Assembly: GCF_013702265.1 (NCBI RefSeq)
Contig: NZ_CP059348.1
Location: forward strand, 1,550,001-1,614,000
Length of the DNA: 64,000 nucleotides
Direction: 5' to 3'
DNA from: Providencia rettgeri
Lineage (GTDB): Bacteria; Pseudomonadota; Gammaproteobacteria; Enterobacterales; Enterobacteriaceae
Of the stretch, positions 33,285-42,072 are shown piece after piece. Position 1 is the stretch's first letter; every line of letters starts with the position of its first letter. Both the position numbers and the translations under genes were made by a program. A model generated the notes under the pieces. It was not told the DNA's origin. It ran no database searches and saw nothing but the letters and a program-made list of their open reading frames with translations.

Positions 33285-33655
33285 CTCTAGCTTTTATATT
33301 CGTATTGGAGCCAAAATGAAATACATTCTTATTTTGTTGTATTTTTTATATTCAGTAAGCATATGTACTGAACTTGATGGCTTGATGATAATAAACACTA
33401 TCAATATGTTTATCCTTTGTTAGCTAGGTTTTAACAAAATGGAATTGTAAATTCTAAGGTGTGTTTTAATACTGGTGATATTAAATATATATCAGCGAAA
33501 AAGTTAATTATAAAAGCTCTCGCTTTCCCATAACTTATAAATTAAAGATCTTTATAGGTAAATAACTCTAACTTTTATATTCTGTAATGGAACCAAAATG
33601 AAGCACATTCTTTTATTGCTATTTTTTTTATACTCAGCAAGCATACATGCTGAAC
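33061..33655 (+). repeat. Decayed tandem duplication within fimbrial operon
   Basis: Copy 1 (33061 to about 33375) holds the 3' half of the second chaperone, the intergenic spacer and a subunit-like signal sequence. Copy 2 (33379 to 33655) repeats the same order with many substitutions and indels. Landmarks shared are GATAATAAACA-TATCAATATG, TTTTAATAC and the AATAACTCTA spacer. Confidence 0.8.
33316..33563 (+). pseudogene. Chimeric remnant: subunit signal peptide plus chaperone fragment
   Basis: Begins ATGAAATACATTC, a copy of the subunit gene start (MKYILILLYFLYSVSIC), then runs into a degraded copy of the second chaperone's 3' half. The frame stops at 33421-33423 after 35 codons, and further indels follow. 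It is a by-product of the tandem duplication and is not expected to work. Confidence 0.75.
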
Positions 33656-34098
33656 GTCAAGATATAGAACTAACTTTAAGGGTTAATGTATTAGACTCAA
33701 ACTGCACTTTAGTTTCAGGAAGTCAAACTATTGATTTTGGTGAAATGTATGCATATATAGGGATTGATAATGTTCCAACTCGTGAAGCTATATTCCGTTT
33801 TGAGCAATGTAAAAATGTTAAAAAAATTAAAATTAACTTCAAAGGTAATAATATTGATCTTAATAATAATTTAATAAGAAATAGAAATGATGATTCTAGT
33901 TTTGCATCAGGGATTGGAGTGAAATTATTTAACGAAAAAGGAAACATAATTACTTTAAAAGACGATATATCTGTTCCTGTTAATAACAATAAAGACTCAG
34001 AATTGCTTTTAAAAGCCAAAGTTACTTCTATTGAAAATGAAACATTGTCACCAGGTATATTAGATACAAGTGTTGAACTACAAATATCTTATGATTGA
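33598..34098 (+). CDS. Fimbrial subunit
   Basis: A 166-residue pilin-type protein with signal peptide MKHILLLLFFLYSASIHA. The mature start QDIELTLRVNVLDSNCTL provides the donor strand and first Cys; the second Cys lies at FEQCKNVKKI, giving the usual pilin disulfide. The C-terminal strand ends VELQISYD, with the penultimate-Tyr pattern that chaperones bind. It is probably the major or minor rod subunit. Very AT-rich and repetitive Asn/Lys content. Confidence 0.85.
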   Translation: MKHILLLLFFLYSASIHAERQDIELTLRVNVLDSNCTLVSGSQTIDFGEMYAYIGIDNVPTREAIFRFEQCKNVKKIKINFKGNNIDLNNNLIRNRNDDSSFASGIGVKLFNEKGNIITLKDDISVPVNNNKDSELLLKAKVTSIENETLSPGILDTSVELQISYD

Positions 34099-34134
34099 TA
34101 ACGAAGTTTTGATATATGAAAAATAGGTGGTCAC

Positions 34135-35361
34135 ATGTCTGTAAAAAATTTTTTTACATATGCTATTGGAATTGTGTTACTCACAATATCTTATGGAGCG
34201 GCTCCAACACCCCATGGAAATAGTCAATCGCTGAGCAAGTCTTATATGATTGACACTGAATCGTATAATTCTTCTTTTGATTTATATGATCTGGGGACTA
34301 TATCTATTGCTAAACATTATCCAGACAGAAACGATCCTGCTTCTAGGTGTATTGGCCGTAACCTGTGCATAGGTGACCAATATTTATTTCGTCCATCCAT
34401 TCCAGGAGATCATCCTGCCTATGGATACGCTGGAGTCGTGTGGCGTGTAGGAGAAATAGATCTGGGTAACGGGCAATTTGCGTATTTAGGATTGGCATAC
34501 CCAGACTCGAGACCTAGTTTTAGTATGTTAATGTATAAAGATATACCTGCACCAACAGGTTATACTGTATCCGGTTACGGTGAGATGAATGCTCCTGATC
34601 CCTTAACGCTTAGTTATGCAATAAATGACTCTAAAAGTGTAGTCTCAAAAAAGGAGGATAAGTCGAGTTCAAAGCCCTATTACTGTAATCAATTGAGTAG
34701 TGGTTGTGGCTATAATTTTGCGTTTTTTATGAATGACTCAAGCCCTGATCCTCATTTATATATCAGACTACCAAGAAAATTTAGTGCGGATTCTGGAGAT
34801 GTATCTTTTAATGTTTCTCTTCTGGATCTACTGTACAAATCAGCAGAAGGAGATTCATACAGAACAGTATCTCTTAATATTAACGGGACAATTTCATTAG
34901 CTCAACGTTGTTATGCTTATATAGATGGCGATTCTAATCAACAAACTATCGAATTTAAAGATGTAAAGGCAAATGCAGTAAATGGTGCCCAGGAAGTGAA
35001 GAGTCTTCAGCTGAAAAGTTCATGTGACTATCCCCCCCAAGATCTTTTAAGAACAGTTAAAATAGTGCCAATAAGAGGTGCTACTTTATCATATGATAAT
35101 AAGGTTTTGTTTTTCGATCCCGATGAGCGTTTCCAATATACATTTGGATTTATATTCAGAATAAATGGTACCCCAGACTGTTCTAGCTCATCAAATGATG
35201 AATATAATTATAATGTACTTTCACAATACGCAGGTCGTGAGAATGATAAGGTAACATGGGAAGATACTTTAAATATAGCATTATGTAAATATGGTATTCC
35301 TAAAAGTCCTGGAGGAGAGCGAGATGTTGTTATAAATGTTCAAACAGAATGGCGTTATTGA
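34135..35361 (+). CDS. Fimbrial tip adhesin-like protein
   Basis: A 408-residue secreted protein last in the operon, larger than a structural pilin. A hydrophobic N-terminus (FFTYAIGIVLLTISYGAA) is followed by a Cys-rich N-terminal domain (about 45-250) that would bind a receptor. A pilin-like C-terminal domain (from about 255, LNINGTISLAQRCYAYIDG) ends DVVINVQTEWRY, the usual subunit C-terminal strand. The two-domain layout fits a tip adhesin such as FimH or PapG, though no sequence similarity to those was recognised. Receptor unknown. Confidence 0.75.
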   Translation: MSVKNFFTYAIGIVLLTISYGAAPTPHGNSQSLSKSYMIDTESYNSSFDLYDLGTISIAKHYPDRNDPASRCIGRNLCIGDQYLFRPSIPGDHPAYGYAGVVWRVGEIDLGNGQFAYLGLAYPDSRPSFSMLMYKDIPAPTGYTVSGYGEMNAPDPLTLSYAINDSKSVVSKKEDKSSSKPYYCNQLSSGCGYNFAFFMNDSSPDPHLYIRLPRKFSADSGDVSFNVSLLDLLYKSAEGDSYRTVSLNINGTISLAQRCYAYIDGDSNQQTIEFKDVKANAVNGAQEVKSLQLKSSCDYPPQDLLRTVKIVPIRGATLSYDNKVLFFDPDERFQYTFGFIFRINGTPDCSSSSNDEYNYNVLSQYAGRENDKVTWEDTLNIALCKYGIPKSPGGERDVVINVQTEWRY

Positions 35362-35758
35362 ATTTTATGCAATATTTTATATTAAGAAAGTGATTATGTA
35401 TTATTGAAGAAAATGATGCTAAACGACCTCCACTATTCTTTTTGATTAAAGGATGATTATTAGTCTTTTCTGTGCATGTTGAGGTGCTTCTGACTGGCTG
35501 ATTACTTTGAACTGGTAGAGGCATTAGATGATGTTACTAAGCTAGGTATCCTTCGAATTCAAAGACAAAAGATCTGTTAATGGCATACTTTGGGCTGGTG
35601 TAGAGCGGTCCAAAGTGTTTGTTAGGATTATTTTGTGATATTAGTCAAGATTATGTAAATATTTCCAGATAGTCTCTGTAGAGAATAAATTTCTTCCGAA
35701 ATAGTTAAGTTTTGCACTTTTTAAGTTGTAAAATTTTTACATGTACGGGAGGCTAGGT
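35362..35758. other. Intergenic region between adhesin and recombinase genes
   Basis: No gene seen. An inverted repeat ACTTTGG (35587-35593) and CCAAAGT (35610-35616) lies about 145 bases before the recombinase start and could be a regulator site. No second copy that would define an invertible segment was found in the window by eye. Confidence 0.4.
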
Positions 35759-36316
35759 ATGAGAAAGTACATAACAGCAACTGAGTGGGTATCGTTTTAT
35801 TCAGCCATTAATGGTAATAGTATGGCATCCCGTGATCGGGTAATGTTTATGATGGCTTATCATCATGGGTTACGTGTTAGTGAACTATGTAATCTGAAAA
35901 TTAGTGATATTGATTTAGATTCTAAAACCGTATTTATAAAACGTTTGAAAAATGGTTTTTCAACAACACATCCTCTTCAGGACCTTACCTGCGAGTTAAT
36001 TAAAAAATGGCTTGATGAACGAAAAGCATTTTCTCCGGTTCCAGATAACGATTGGTTATTTCTGTCATTCTACGGCAAAAAAATATCTCGACAATGGATA
36101 TATAAATTAAGTCGTCACTATTCAATAAAAGCAGGTCTTGCTGTAAATGTGCATCCACATATGTTAAGGCATGCTTGTGGGTATGCTCTTGCAAACCAGG
36201 GCCTTGATACGCGACTAATACAAGATTATCTGGGTCATAAAAATATCTTTCATACGGTTCACTATACTGCAAGTAACTCAGCGAGGTTTAATAAAGTCTG
36301 GAAAAATACAGGTTAA
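35759..36316 (+). CDS. FimB/FimE-like tyrosine recombinase
   Basis: A 185-residue compact recombinase of the FimB/FimE/MrpI group that flips fimbrial promoters. All catalytic positions are visible: R39 (HHGLRVSEL), K62 or K64, H134 and R137 (HPHMLRHACG), H160 (LGHKN) and Y169. ATG 35759 follows GGGAGG at 6 bases; an upstream in-frame ATG is less likely. It follows the fimbrial operon in the same direction, as mrpI-type genes often neighbour their operon. Its target switch was not located. Confidence 0.88.
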   Translation: MRKYITATEWVSFYSAINGNSMASRDRVMFMMAYHHGLRVSELCNLKISDIDLDSKTVFIKRLKNGFSTTHPLQDLTCELIKKWLDERKAFSPVPDNDWLFLSFYGKKISRQWIYKLSRHYSIKAGLAVNVHPHMLRHACGYALANQGLDTRLIQDYLGHKNIFHTVHYTASNSARFNKVWKNTG

Positions 36317-37161
36317 ATTATAGGAATATAGTGATGTAATATAAAGATATCAGGTTCATTACTATTTAAAAATGTAGAGAATGTTGGTCCTTTTTGTAGA
36401 ATGCATTTGTGTTTATGTAACCCATGTCCTGAAGCCCATGAATGAAACGCCATTATATCTTTTAATGAACCTGAGTATTTAAAACAAATATACTTTGATG
36501 GAGGTATTTTTTTATAATTACCTTTAGAAGTGTTTTTATTTGAAATCTTACCAATGTAGGTCTTAATTTCAGCATCAGAACCTTTCATGGGAATAATATC
36601 ACCAAGAATTGTAAAGCTTGATTCAACTTTAAGTATGTTTTTAAATATTGGAATATAATGTTCTTCTAAATTCTTTGATATGATTATATTTCCTTCATAT
36701 GTGGAAACTAAAAAATTAAAACCATAATCGATTGTTATATTTTCTTCATGTTCAAAAGAAACATGGTAATTTTTTAGATATATGACTGAAGATCTATAAT
36801 TAAAGTCAGAGACTATTACGGATGGATAAAAAAGACTCATATTCCATGATTCAGCATTTCTGAATGCTCTTGGAGATAATCCGAAATGATTTTTAAATAG
36901 CCTTGAAAAATGTTGCAGAGAATCAAATCCATACATAAATGCAATTTCAGTAATAGGTCTTCCTGAGCGTCTTAGCATATAAGAGGCTTGGGTTAGTTTT
37001 CGTAAACGTATATAGCTAGCTACACTGATTCCTATACTTTTCTTGAACTTACTATAGAGATGGCGAGAAGTGTAACCTGATTTTCTTGCCACATCCTCAG
37101 AGGTCATCTTACTGTCAAGGTGATTTTCTATCCATTTTATTATTTCATTCAAACTGTTCAT
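36313..37161 (-). CDS. Rob-like AraC-family regulator
   Basis: A 282-residue regulator. The N-terminal double helix-turn-helix (LNEIIKWIENHLDSKMTSED, RHLYSKFKKSIG, then FDSLQHFSRLFKNHFGLSPRAFR) resembles Rob/MarA/SoxS, and a C-terminal GyrI-like ligand-binding domain gives the Rob length (289 in E. coli). It converges on the recombinase gene with a 4-base stop overlap. It likely controls the fimbrial cargo of the second island, which is inference from position. Confidence 0.85.
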   Translation of the reverse strand: MNSLNEIIKWIENHLDSKMTSEDVARKSGYTSRHLYSKFKKSIGISVASYIRLRKLTQASYMLRRSGRPITEIAFMYGFDSLQHFSRLFKNHFGLSPRAFRNAESWNMSLFYPSVIVSDFNYRSSVIYLKNYHVSFEHEENITIDYGFNFLVSTYEGNIIISKNLEEHYIPIFKNILKVESSFTILGDIIPMKGSDAEIKTYIGKISNKNTSKGNYKKIPPSKYICFKYSGSLKDIMAFHSWASGHGLHKHKCILQKGPTFSTFLNSNEPDIFILHHYIPII

Positions 37162-37314
37162 TATAGAGTCAACCTAGTTTGCAATATTACATAGTACACT
37201 TGACTAGGAAAAATAAAAGAAGAAAGTATCAATATCCTACGGAATCGAGCAATTTATTTTAGAGTGCTTCATTCGTTATGCGGGTATAGTGAATAATAGG
37301 TGCGAATTAAGAAT

Positions 37315-37336
37315 AAAAAAAACCCTAAAAATAGGG
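37315..37336 (-). terminator. Weak leftward terminator upstream of araC-like gene
   Basis: CCCTA and TAGGG (37323-37327, 37332-37336) around a 4-base loop, followed leftwards by eight U's. Short stem, so only moderately convincing. It would block transcription entering the regulator gene from the right. Confidence 0.45.
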
Positions 37337-37723
37337 GGAGGAATTAATAATAAAAAGAGAATATTTAGTAACACAACACAACTCTTAACACTTAGTGATT
37401 GGATCTAATCACTCAGGCAAGGTAAAAATACAATATATAATAACTTTATAAAGTGATCTACATCAAATTTATATTATGTCGTTAAATTGTTAAAAATGAT
37501 CTTATATGCTCGAAATTTTTCAAGTTTATAATTTTGCTTTGATTTGTTTTTATTTTAAGTTAGAAATTCTATTTTTATGGTTTTTGGGCTTAGGTTTTAT
37601 ACAAAAATTTTAGTATAAATTAGATTGTTAAATTTTTAATTATTCCCAATAGCTTTAATATAATTTATAATTTATAGTTTTTTGTTGTCTTGCTTTATTA
37701 GATTTCGGCTGATGGTTGAAAAT

Positions 37724-37755
37724 TAAAAAAAAGCCCCTTAAAGGAATAAGGGGCT
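37724..37755 (-). terminator. Leftward terminator without annotated gene
   Basis: A perfect 9-bp stem (AGCCCCTTA at 37732-37740, complement at 37747-37755) with a 6-base loop, followed leftwards by eight U's. It is a textbook terminator, but the 200 bases to its right contain no leftward open frame of note. Candidate end of a small RNA. Confidence 0.75.
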
Positions 37756-37972
37756 AAAAGAAGAAGTATAAATATGAGACTTACTACCTAACTAACAAAT
37801 ATGTTTCATGTTATTTAGAGGTCGGTAACATGATCACATAAAAATTACAATAAATAAAAATTTGATAAATTGATGAGAGTCAAAATTTTTTATTTTTATT
37901 TTTCGGAAATATCGAAATATAATTAAGATATTTTCGAAATATTTTTTTGGGATATTGAACTTGTATTTAATA

Positions 37973-37998
37973 TAAAAAAGCCCTTCTGGTGAAGGGCT
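37973..37998 (-). terminator. Second leftward terminator without annotated gene
   Basis: AGCCCTTC (37979-37986) pairs with GAAGGGCT (37991-37998), loop TGGT, followed leftwards by six U's. Again no leftward gene ends here. Candidate end of a second small RNA starting within about 100-150 bases to the right. Confidence 0.7.
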
Positions 37999-38588
37999 GT
38001 GGAATGTAGATGAGCATTTATTGAGTTTATATTTATATCTTATGCATTTAGTTGGCTAGTGCGCTCAAAACTTGGAATTTATTATAACCAATGAGATATT
38101 TTTTTTGATGAATGTCAAAACTCAGAAAATAATAAACAAAAAATTTTAATATCATCGTTATTGGAGAATGATATCTCTATGATAAATGACTTTACAGAAT
38201 GGTATATCACATACAGTAATAAGGAAAAAACTAGTGCGAATAGATGGGTGAGCTAAGTGTAAAAATAAAGTTCAAGACTGATTCATTTGTTTCCAAACAG
38301 GAGGTTTCCAAGCAAGTTTCCATTGAAAAGGCTAATTTTTAAGTGTCCGTTCAAGTGGAGTAGTAAAAAAGGGGACAGTTACGGCTGGGGGGCTGGTTGG
38401 TGTTTAGCTATCTGCAATGAAGTTACCAATTGATGATATTTTTGTAGTTAAGATATTTCATTGAACCAAGAAAATATAGGTGTCAAAAGCAGCCTAGCAA
38501 TGATCTTGCTTGTATAGAAATTTTTATAGAGTAAAAATTAAAATTTAAATAATCATTATTTATCAACTGGATGGTTTTCGAGTATTGT

Positions 38589-38606
38589 TCTCTCCTCCTT
38601 CCAAAT
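38589..38606 (+). repeat. Degenerate third att-like sequence
   Basis: TCTCTCCTCCT at 38589-38599 is identical to bases 4619-4629 of the tRNA gene, followed by a damaged TCCAAAT where the tRNA region reads CCGCCAAAAT. It is followed by sequence similar to the left end of the second island, so it is read as a decayed attachment site. Confidence 0.55.
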
Positions 38607-38709
38607 AAATCCCAAAGTTTACCAAGCACTCTAGCAAAATTTCATTCTACCGACGTTTACTGATACTTTTCTAAATCGCTACGATTTCGCAATGCAATAC
38701 TGGCGGTTT

Positions 38710-38772
38710 ATGGAACTAACCAATAAAGCAATTAAGTGCGCCAAGCAAAAGACATTGTCCATTCCCTATTAA
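38710..38772 (+). pseudogene. Integrase gene remnant (first codons only)
   Basis: ATG 38710 encodes MELTNKAIKCAKQK, matching MKLTDMAIKRAKPK of the intact integrase at 28297. Similarity then stops, and the frame ends after 20 codons. The 100 bases before it also resemble the upstream region of that integrase (CAAGCA..CTAGC, TTTTCTAAATC), minus a short deletion. It marks the left end of a lost or deleted third element. Confidence 0.75.
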
Positions 38773-38918
38773 CTAAGTCCTCTATACTTAAACTAACACC
38801 AAATTATCTGGGAAATTCAAACCAATCCGCTGGATTTTAGTTACAAGCAAACTCAATTAAGACATAGTTAAATCTAATTATATTCTGTGTAACGGTATCT
38901 CTAATTTGAGGCCTCAAT

Positions 38919-39464
38919 ATGATAATTAATTGCTATGATAAAAAAATAAATGAAAATAAAATCGATGAGCTTGTTAATGTACTTTATAAGTGCGTCCTTG
39001 GAGGTGCGAGTGTTGGATATACTGATGCAGAAGCTCAAATTAATGAAATGAGAAACTATTGGATTGGCGTCAATCATTCGTTATCAACAAATAGTTTTAA
39101 GCTGATCTCAGCAGAGCTAGACGATCAAATCATTGGGGTTGTTGGTCTTGAATTATGTGCTAAATCAAATGGTAAACATCGAGGAGAAATCTGTAAGTTA
39201 TTGGTGTTACCTGAATATAGGCGTAAAGGGCTTGCAAGAAAATTGATGCAAGAGGCTGAGCAAGTTGCATGGAGTTCAGGATTGAGGCTTTTAACATTGG
39301 ATACAAATACTAAAGGGATAACGGTTAGCTTATATAATTCCCTTGGATGGCAGATAAGTGGTGAAATTCCAGAATTCGCTCAATCGGTTGATGGTATTCT
39401 TGAATCCACGACTATTATGTTTAAGCGTAAACCCGAAAATGGAATTAACATACACCATCCCTAG
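38919..39464 (+). CDS. GNAT-family N-acetyltransferase
   Basis: A 181-residue acetyl-CoA-dependent acyltransferase. The acetyl-CoA loop reads VLPEYRRKGLARKLMQEAEQVA (conserved R-x-x-G-x-A, about 104-125), followed by LTLDTNT and the motif B region VSLYNSLGWQISGEIPEF. The substrate is unknown. It is the first intact gene after the island remnants, and a second GNAT gene follows 49 bases later. Confidence 0.85.
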   Translation: MIINCYDKKINENKIDELVNVLYKCVLGGASVGYTDAEAQINEMRNYWIGVNHSLSTNSFKLISAELDDQIIGVVGLELCAKSNGKHRGEICKLLVLPEYRRKGLARKLMQEAEQVAWSSGLRLLTLDTNTKGITVSLYNSLGWQISGEIPEFAQSVDGILESTTIMFKRKPENGINIHHP

Positions 39465-39513
39465 TGATGTAGAATGATGCCTTATTTTTAAATGTTATTC
39501 AAATTTTAACTAT

Positions 39514-39987
39514 ATGATTTATATGAAAATAAAAATAAAGCCCTACCAACCTCAGAATGCAGAAAAACTGCATGAAATATTTTATACCTCGGTTCATCAT
39601 ATTGCCGCTGCGTATTATACAGAAGAACAGCTTGAAGCTTGGGCACCAGATTTATATGAGCGTGAGCAGTGGCAAAATAAAATGGATCTATTAAAGCCGT
39701 TTATTGCCTATCTTGATGAAGAGATTGTTGGATATACAGATCTTCAGGATGATGGGTATATTGACCATTTTTTTGTTGCTAAACCTCGCTATGGAATTGG
39801 CTCTGCACTTATGAATAAAATTCTTGAAGTGGCTAATACCAAAAGCATCAATAAGCTATGGTCACATGTCAGCCTGTCAGCTGAAGAATTTTTTAAAAAT
39901 CATCAATTTGAAATAGTTGAACGTCGAGAAGTTATTGTAAAGGGAGTGCTACTTCATAACGCAATGATGGTTCGATTGACATTATAG
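39514..39987 (+). CDS. GNAT-family N-acetyltransferase
   Basis: A 157-residue acetyltransferase, or 154 if the third-codon-later ATG (39523) is used; neither has a strong ribosome-binding site. Features are YIDHFFVAKPRYGIGSALMNKI (acetyl-CoA loop, about 88-109), VSLSAEEFFKNHQFEIVERRE and the end HNAMMVRLTL, as in YafP/ElaA-type GNATs. It may be co-transcribed with the preceding gene. Substrate unknown. Confidence 0.83.
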   Translation: MIYMKIKIKPYQPQNAEKLHEIFYTSVHHIAAAYYTEEQLEAWAPDLYEREQWQNKMDLLKPFIAYLDEEIVGYTDLQDDGYIDHFFVAKPRYGIGSALMNKILEVANTKSINKLWSHVSLSAEEFFKNHQFEIVERREVIVKGVLLHNAMMVRLTL

Positions 39988-40518
39988 CTAAATGGCTCTA
40001 AGTATTGATTGATACCTTGATATGAAAAGTCGACCTCTAACGTTTTTGTTCCGTAATCATAATTCACGAAATCCAACATCTATTCGGTAATATCAATATA
40101 TAGCTTACCCATACGCTACTCATAAAACCTGTATTTCTTACTAAGATAGTGAGTGATTTAGATGTAATCACATAATGTTAGCCTTTAAGTGAGATTATTT
40201 CATAGCTATAAGCATTAGTTGCTAATGAATAATAATCTAAAAATGATGGATTTTTATGTATTTCCCTTTGAAATCAAAGGGCTATTGATTTCGCCGAAAA
40301 ATGCAATTAAATCAATTGTTTTCAATGGGATAATAAGGTGTTTAAAAATTAACAAATGAAGTTTTTATTTATTTTGAACTGAGTAATTAGACAAAAAAAT
40401 GGCAATACACACAAAATAAACATGATTTACTAATAGTTTACGAATGATTAACAAATAATATAAAATGGCGAAATTGTTAGGTAAGTAATATTGATCGTGT
40501 ATAAGGAATAGTGTCGAA
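39988..40518. other. Intergenic region upstream of L-amino acid deaminase
   Basis: No gene seen. A hairpin CCCTTTGA/TCAAAGGG (40264-40281) is present. The deaminase promoter should be in the right part; an AAGGAA ribosome-binding site precedes its ATG. No clear operator recognised. Confidence 0.5.
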
Positions 40519-41934
40519 ATGGCAATAACCAGAAGAAAATTTATTATTGGTGGTTCTGTAGTCGCTGTCGCAGCGGGAGCCGGTATTTTAACTCCGATGT
40601 TGACTCGTGAAGGGCGATTTGTTCCGGGTAAACCACGTGTTGGTTTTGTTGAAGGAACGCCTGGCGCATTGCCACAGCAATCTGATGTTGTTGTTATTGG
40701 GGCTGGTATCTTAGGTGTAATGACGGCGATTAACCTTGCTGAACGTGGCTTATCTGTCGTGATTGTAGAAAAAGGGAACATTGCGGGAGAGCAATCATCT
40801 CGATTCTATGGTCAAGCAATTACATACAAAATGACCGATGAAACCTTCTTATTACACCATTTAGGCAAACACCGCTGGCGTGATATGAATGCGAAAGTGG
40901 GTGTTGATACTACTTATCGTACTCAAGGCCGTGTAGAAGTTCCTCTGGATGAAGAAGATCTGGTTCACGTTCGCCAGTGGATGGATGAGCGCCATAAAAA
41001 CGTTGGCTCTGATATTCCGTTCAAAACACGCATGATCGAAGGAAGCGAGTTAAATCAGCGTCTTCGTGGTGCGAAGTCTGATTGGAAGATTGCAGGTTTC
41101 GAAGAAGATTCTGGTAGTTTCGATGCAGAAGTTACCGCATTCGTTATGGCAGAGTATGCGAAGAAAATTGGTATTAAGATCTATACCAACTGTGCAGCAC
41201 GTGGCTTAGAAACTCAAGCGGGTGTGATCTCTGATGTTGTGACTGAGAAAGGTGCAATCAAAACTTCTCAAGTTGTTGTTGCGGGCGGCGTTTGGTCTCG
41301 TCTGTTCATGCAAAACCTGGGTGTAGATGTTCCAACATTACCAGCTTATCAATCACAACAATTGATTAGCGCGGCACCAAATGCACCGGGTGGAAACGTT
41401 GCTCTGCCGGGCAATATCTACTTCCGTGAACAAGCCGATGGAACCTATGCAACTTCTCCACGCGTGATCGTGGCTCCTGTTGTTAAAGAATCCTTCACTT
41501 ATGGCTATAAATATCTGCCATTGTTAGCATTGCCTGACTTCCCTGTTCATATTTCATTAAACGAACAGCTGATTAATTCGTTTACTCAAGAAACCAGCTG
41601 GAAATTAGATGAAGTTTCTCCATTCGAGAAAAACCGTGATATGACGGCATTACCAGACTTACCAGAACTGAATTCATCTCTGGAAAAACTGAAAACTGAG
41701 TTCCCTGCATTTAAAGACTCTAAATTAATTGACCAGTGGAGTGGGGCGATGGCTATCGCACCAGATGAAAACCCAATTATTTCTGAAGTTAAGGAATATC
41801 CAGGTCTGGTTATCAACACGGCAACTGGTTGGGGTATGACTGAAAGCCCAGTTTCCTCTGAAATGACCGCAGATATCTTGTTAGGTAAAGAGCCAATCAT
41901 TAACCCGAAAGCATTTAGCCTGTATCGTTTCTAA
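40519..41934 (+). CDS. Membrane L-amino acid deaminase
   Basis: A 471-residue FAD enzyme close to Proteus mirabilis L-amino acid deaminase Pma, converting L-amino acids to alpha-keto acids and ammonia with electrons passed to the respiratory chain instead of to oxygen directly. The N-terminus has an RRKF twin-arginine-like motif and hydrophobic anchor (5-25). The dinucleotide-binding loop is GAGILG (61-66), with EQSSRFYGQ and NTATGWGMTESP as family blocks. Type II relatives prefer other substrates; assignment to the Pma type is by overall similarity. It is diagnostic for the Proteus/Providencia/Morganella group. Confidence 0.94.
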   Translation: MAITRRKFIIGGSVVAVAAGAGILTPMLTREGRFVPGKPRVGFVEGTPGALPQQSDVVVIGAGILGVMTAINLAERGLSVVIVEKGNIAGEQSSRFYGQAITYKMTDETFLLHHLGKHRWRDMNAKVGVDTTYRTQGRVEVPLDEEDLVHVRQWMDERHKNVGSDIPFKTRMIEGSELNQRLRGAKSDWKIAGFEEDSGSFDAEVTAFVMAEYAKKIGIKIYTNCAARGLETQAGVISDVVTEKGAIKTSQVVVAGGVWSRLFMQNLGVDVPTLPAYQSQQLISAAPNAPGGNVALPGNIYFREQADGTYATSPRVIVAPVVKESFTYGYKYLPLLALPDFPVHISLNEQLINSFTQETSWKLDEVSPFEKNRDMTALPDLPELNSSLEKLKTEFPAFKDSKLIDQWSGAMAIAPDENPIISEVKEYPGLVINTATGWGMTESPVSSEMTADILLGKEPIINPKAFSLYRF

Positions 41935-41957
41935 GTTAATACAGCCTTAAAAATATT

Positions 41958-41984
41958 AAAGCCCTCAATATGAGGGCTTTTTTG
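41958..41984 (+). terminator. Terminator of deaminase gene
   Basis: AAAGCCCTCA (41958-41967) pairs with TGAGGGCTTT (41971-41980), tight 3-base loop, T-run after. It lies 24 bases after the stop codon. Confidence 0.9.
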
Positions 41985-42072
41985 TATCGGCAGAAAGTTA
42001 AAATTAGGTCAAAACAGTGCAACAGTTCTTTTATCATTTATCAACGATATTAGGTTTGACTGAAAAGCAACC

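Larger units (their letters stand above)
37162..38918. other. Long AT-rich region without protein genes
   Basis: No coding gene is supported. It contains three leftward terminators (37315, 37724, 37973), and, to the right, an att-like sequence (38589) and an integrase remnant (38710). The araC promoter should lie in its left part. The spacing of terminators without matching genes suggests small RNAs or vanished genes. Confidence 0.6.
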
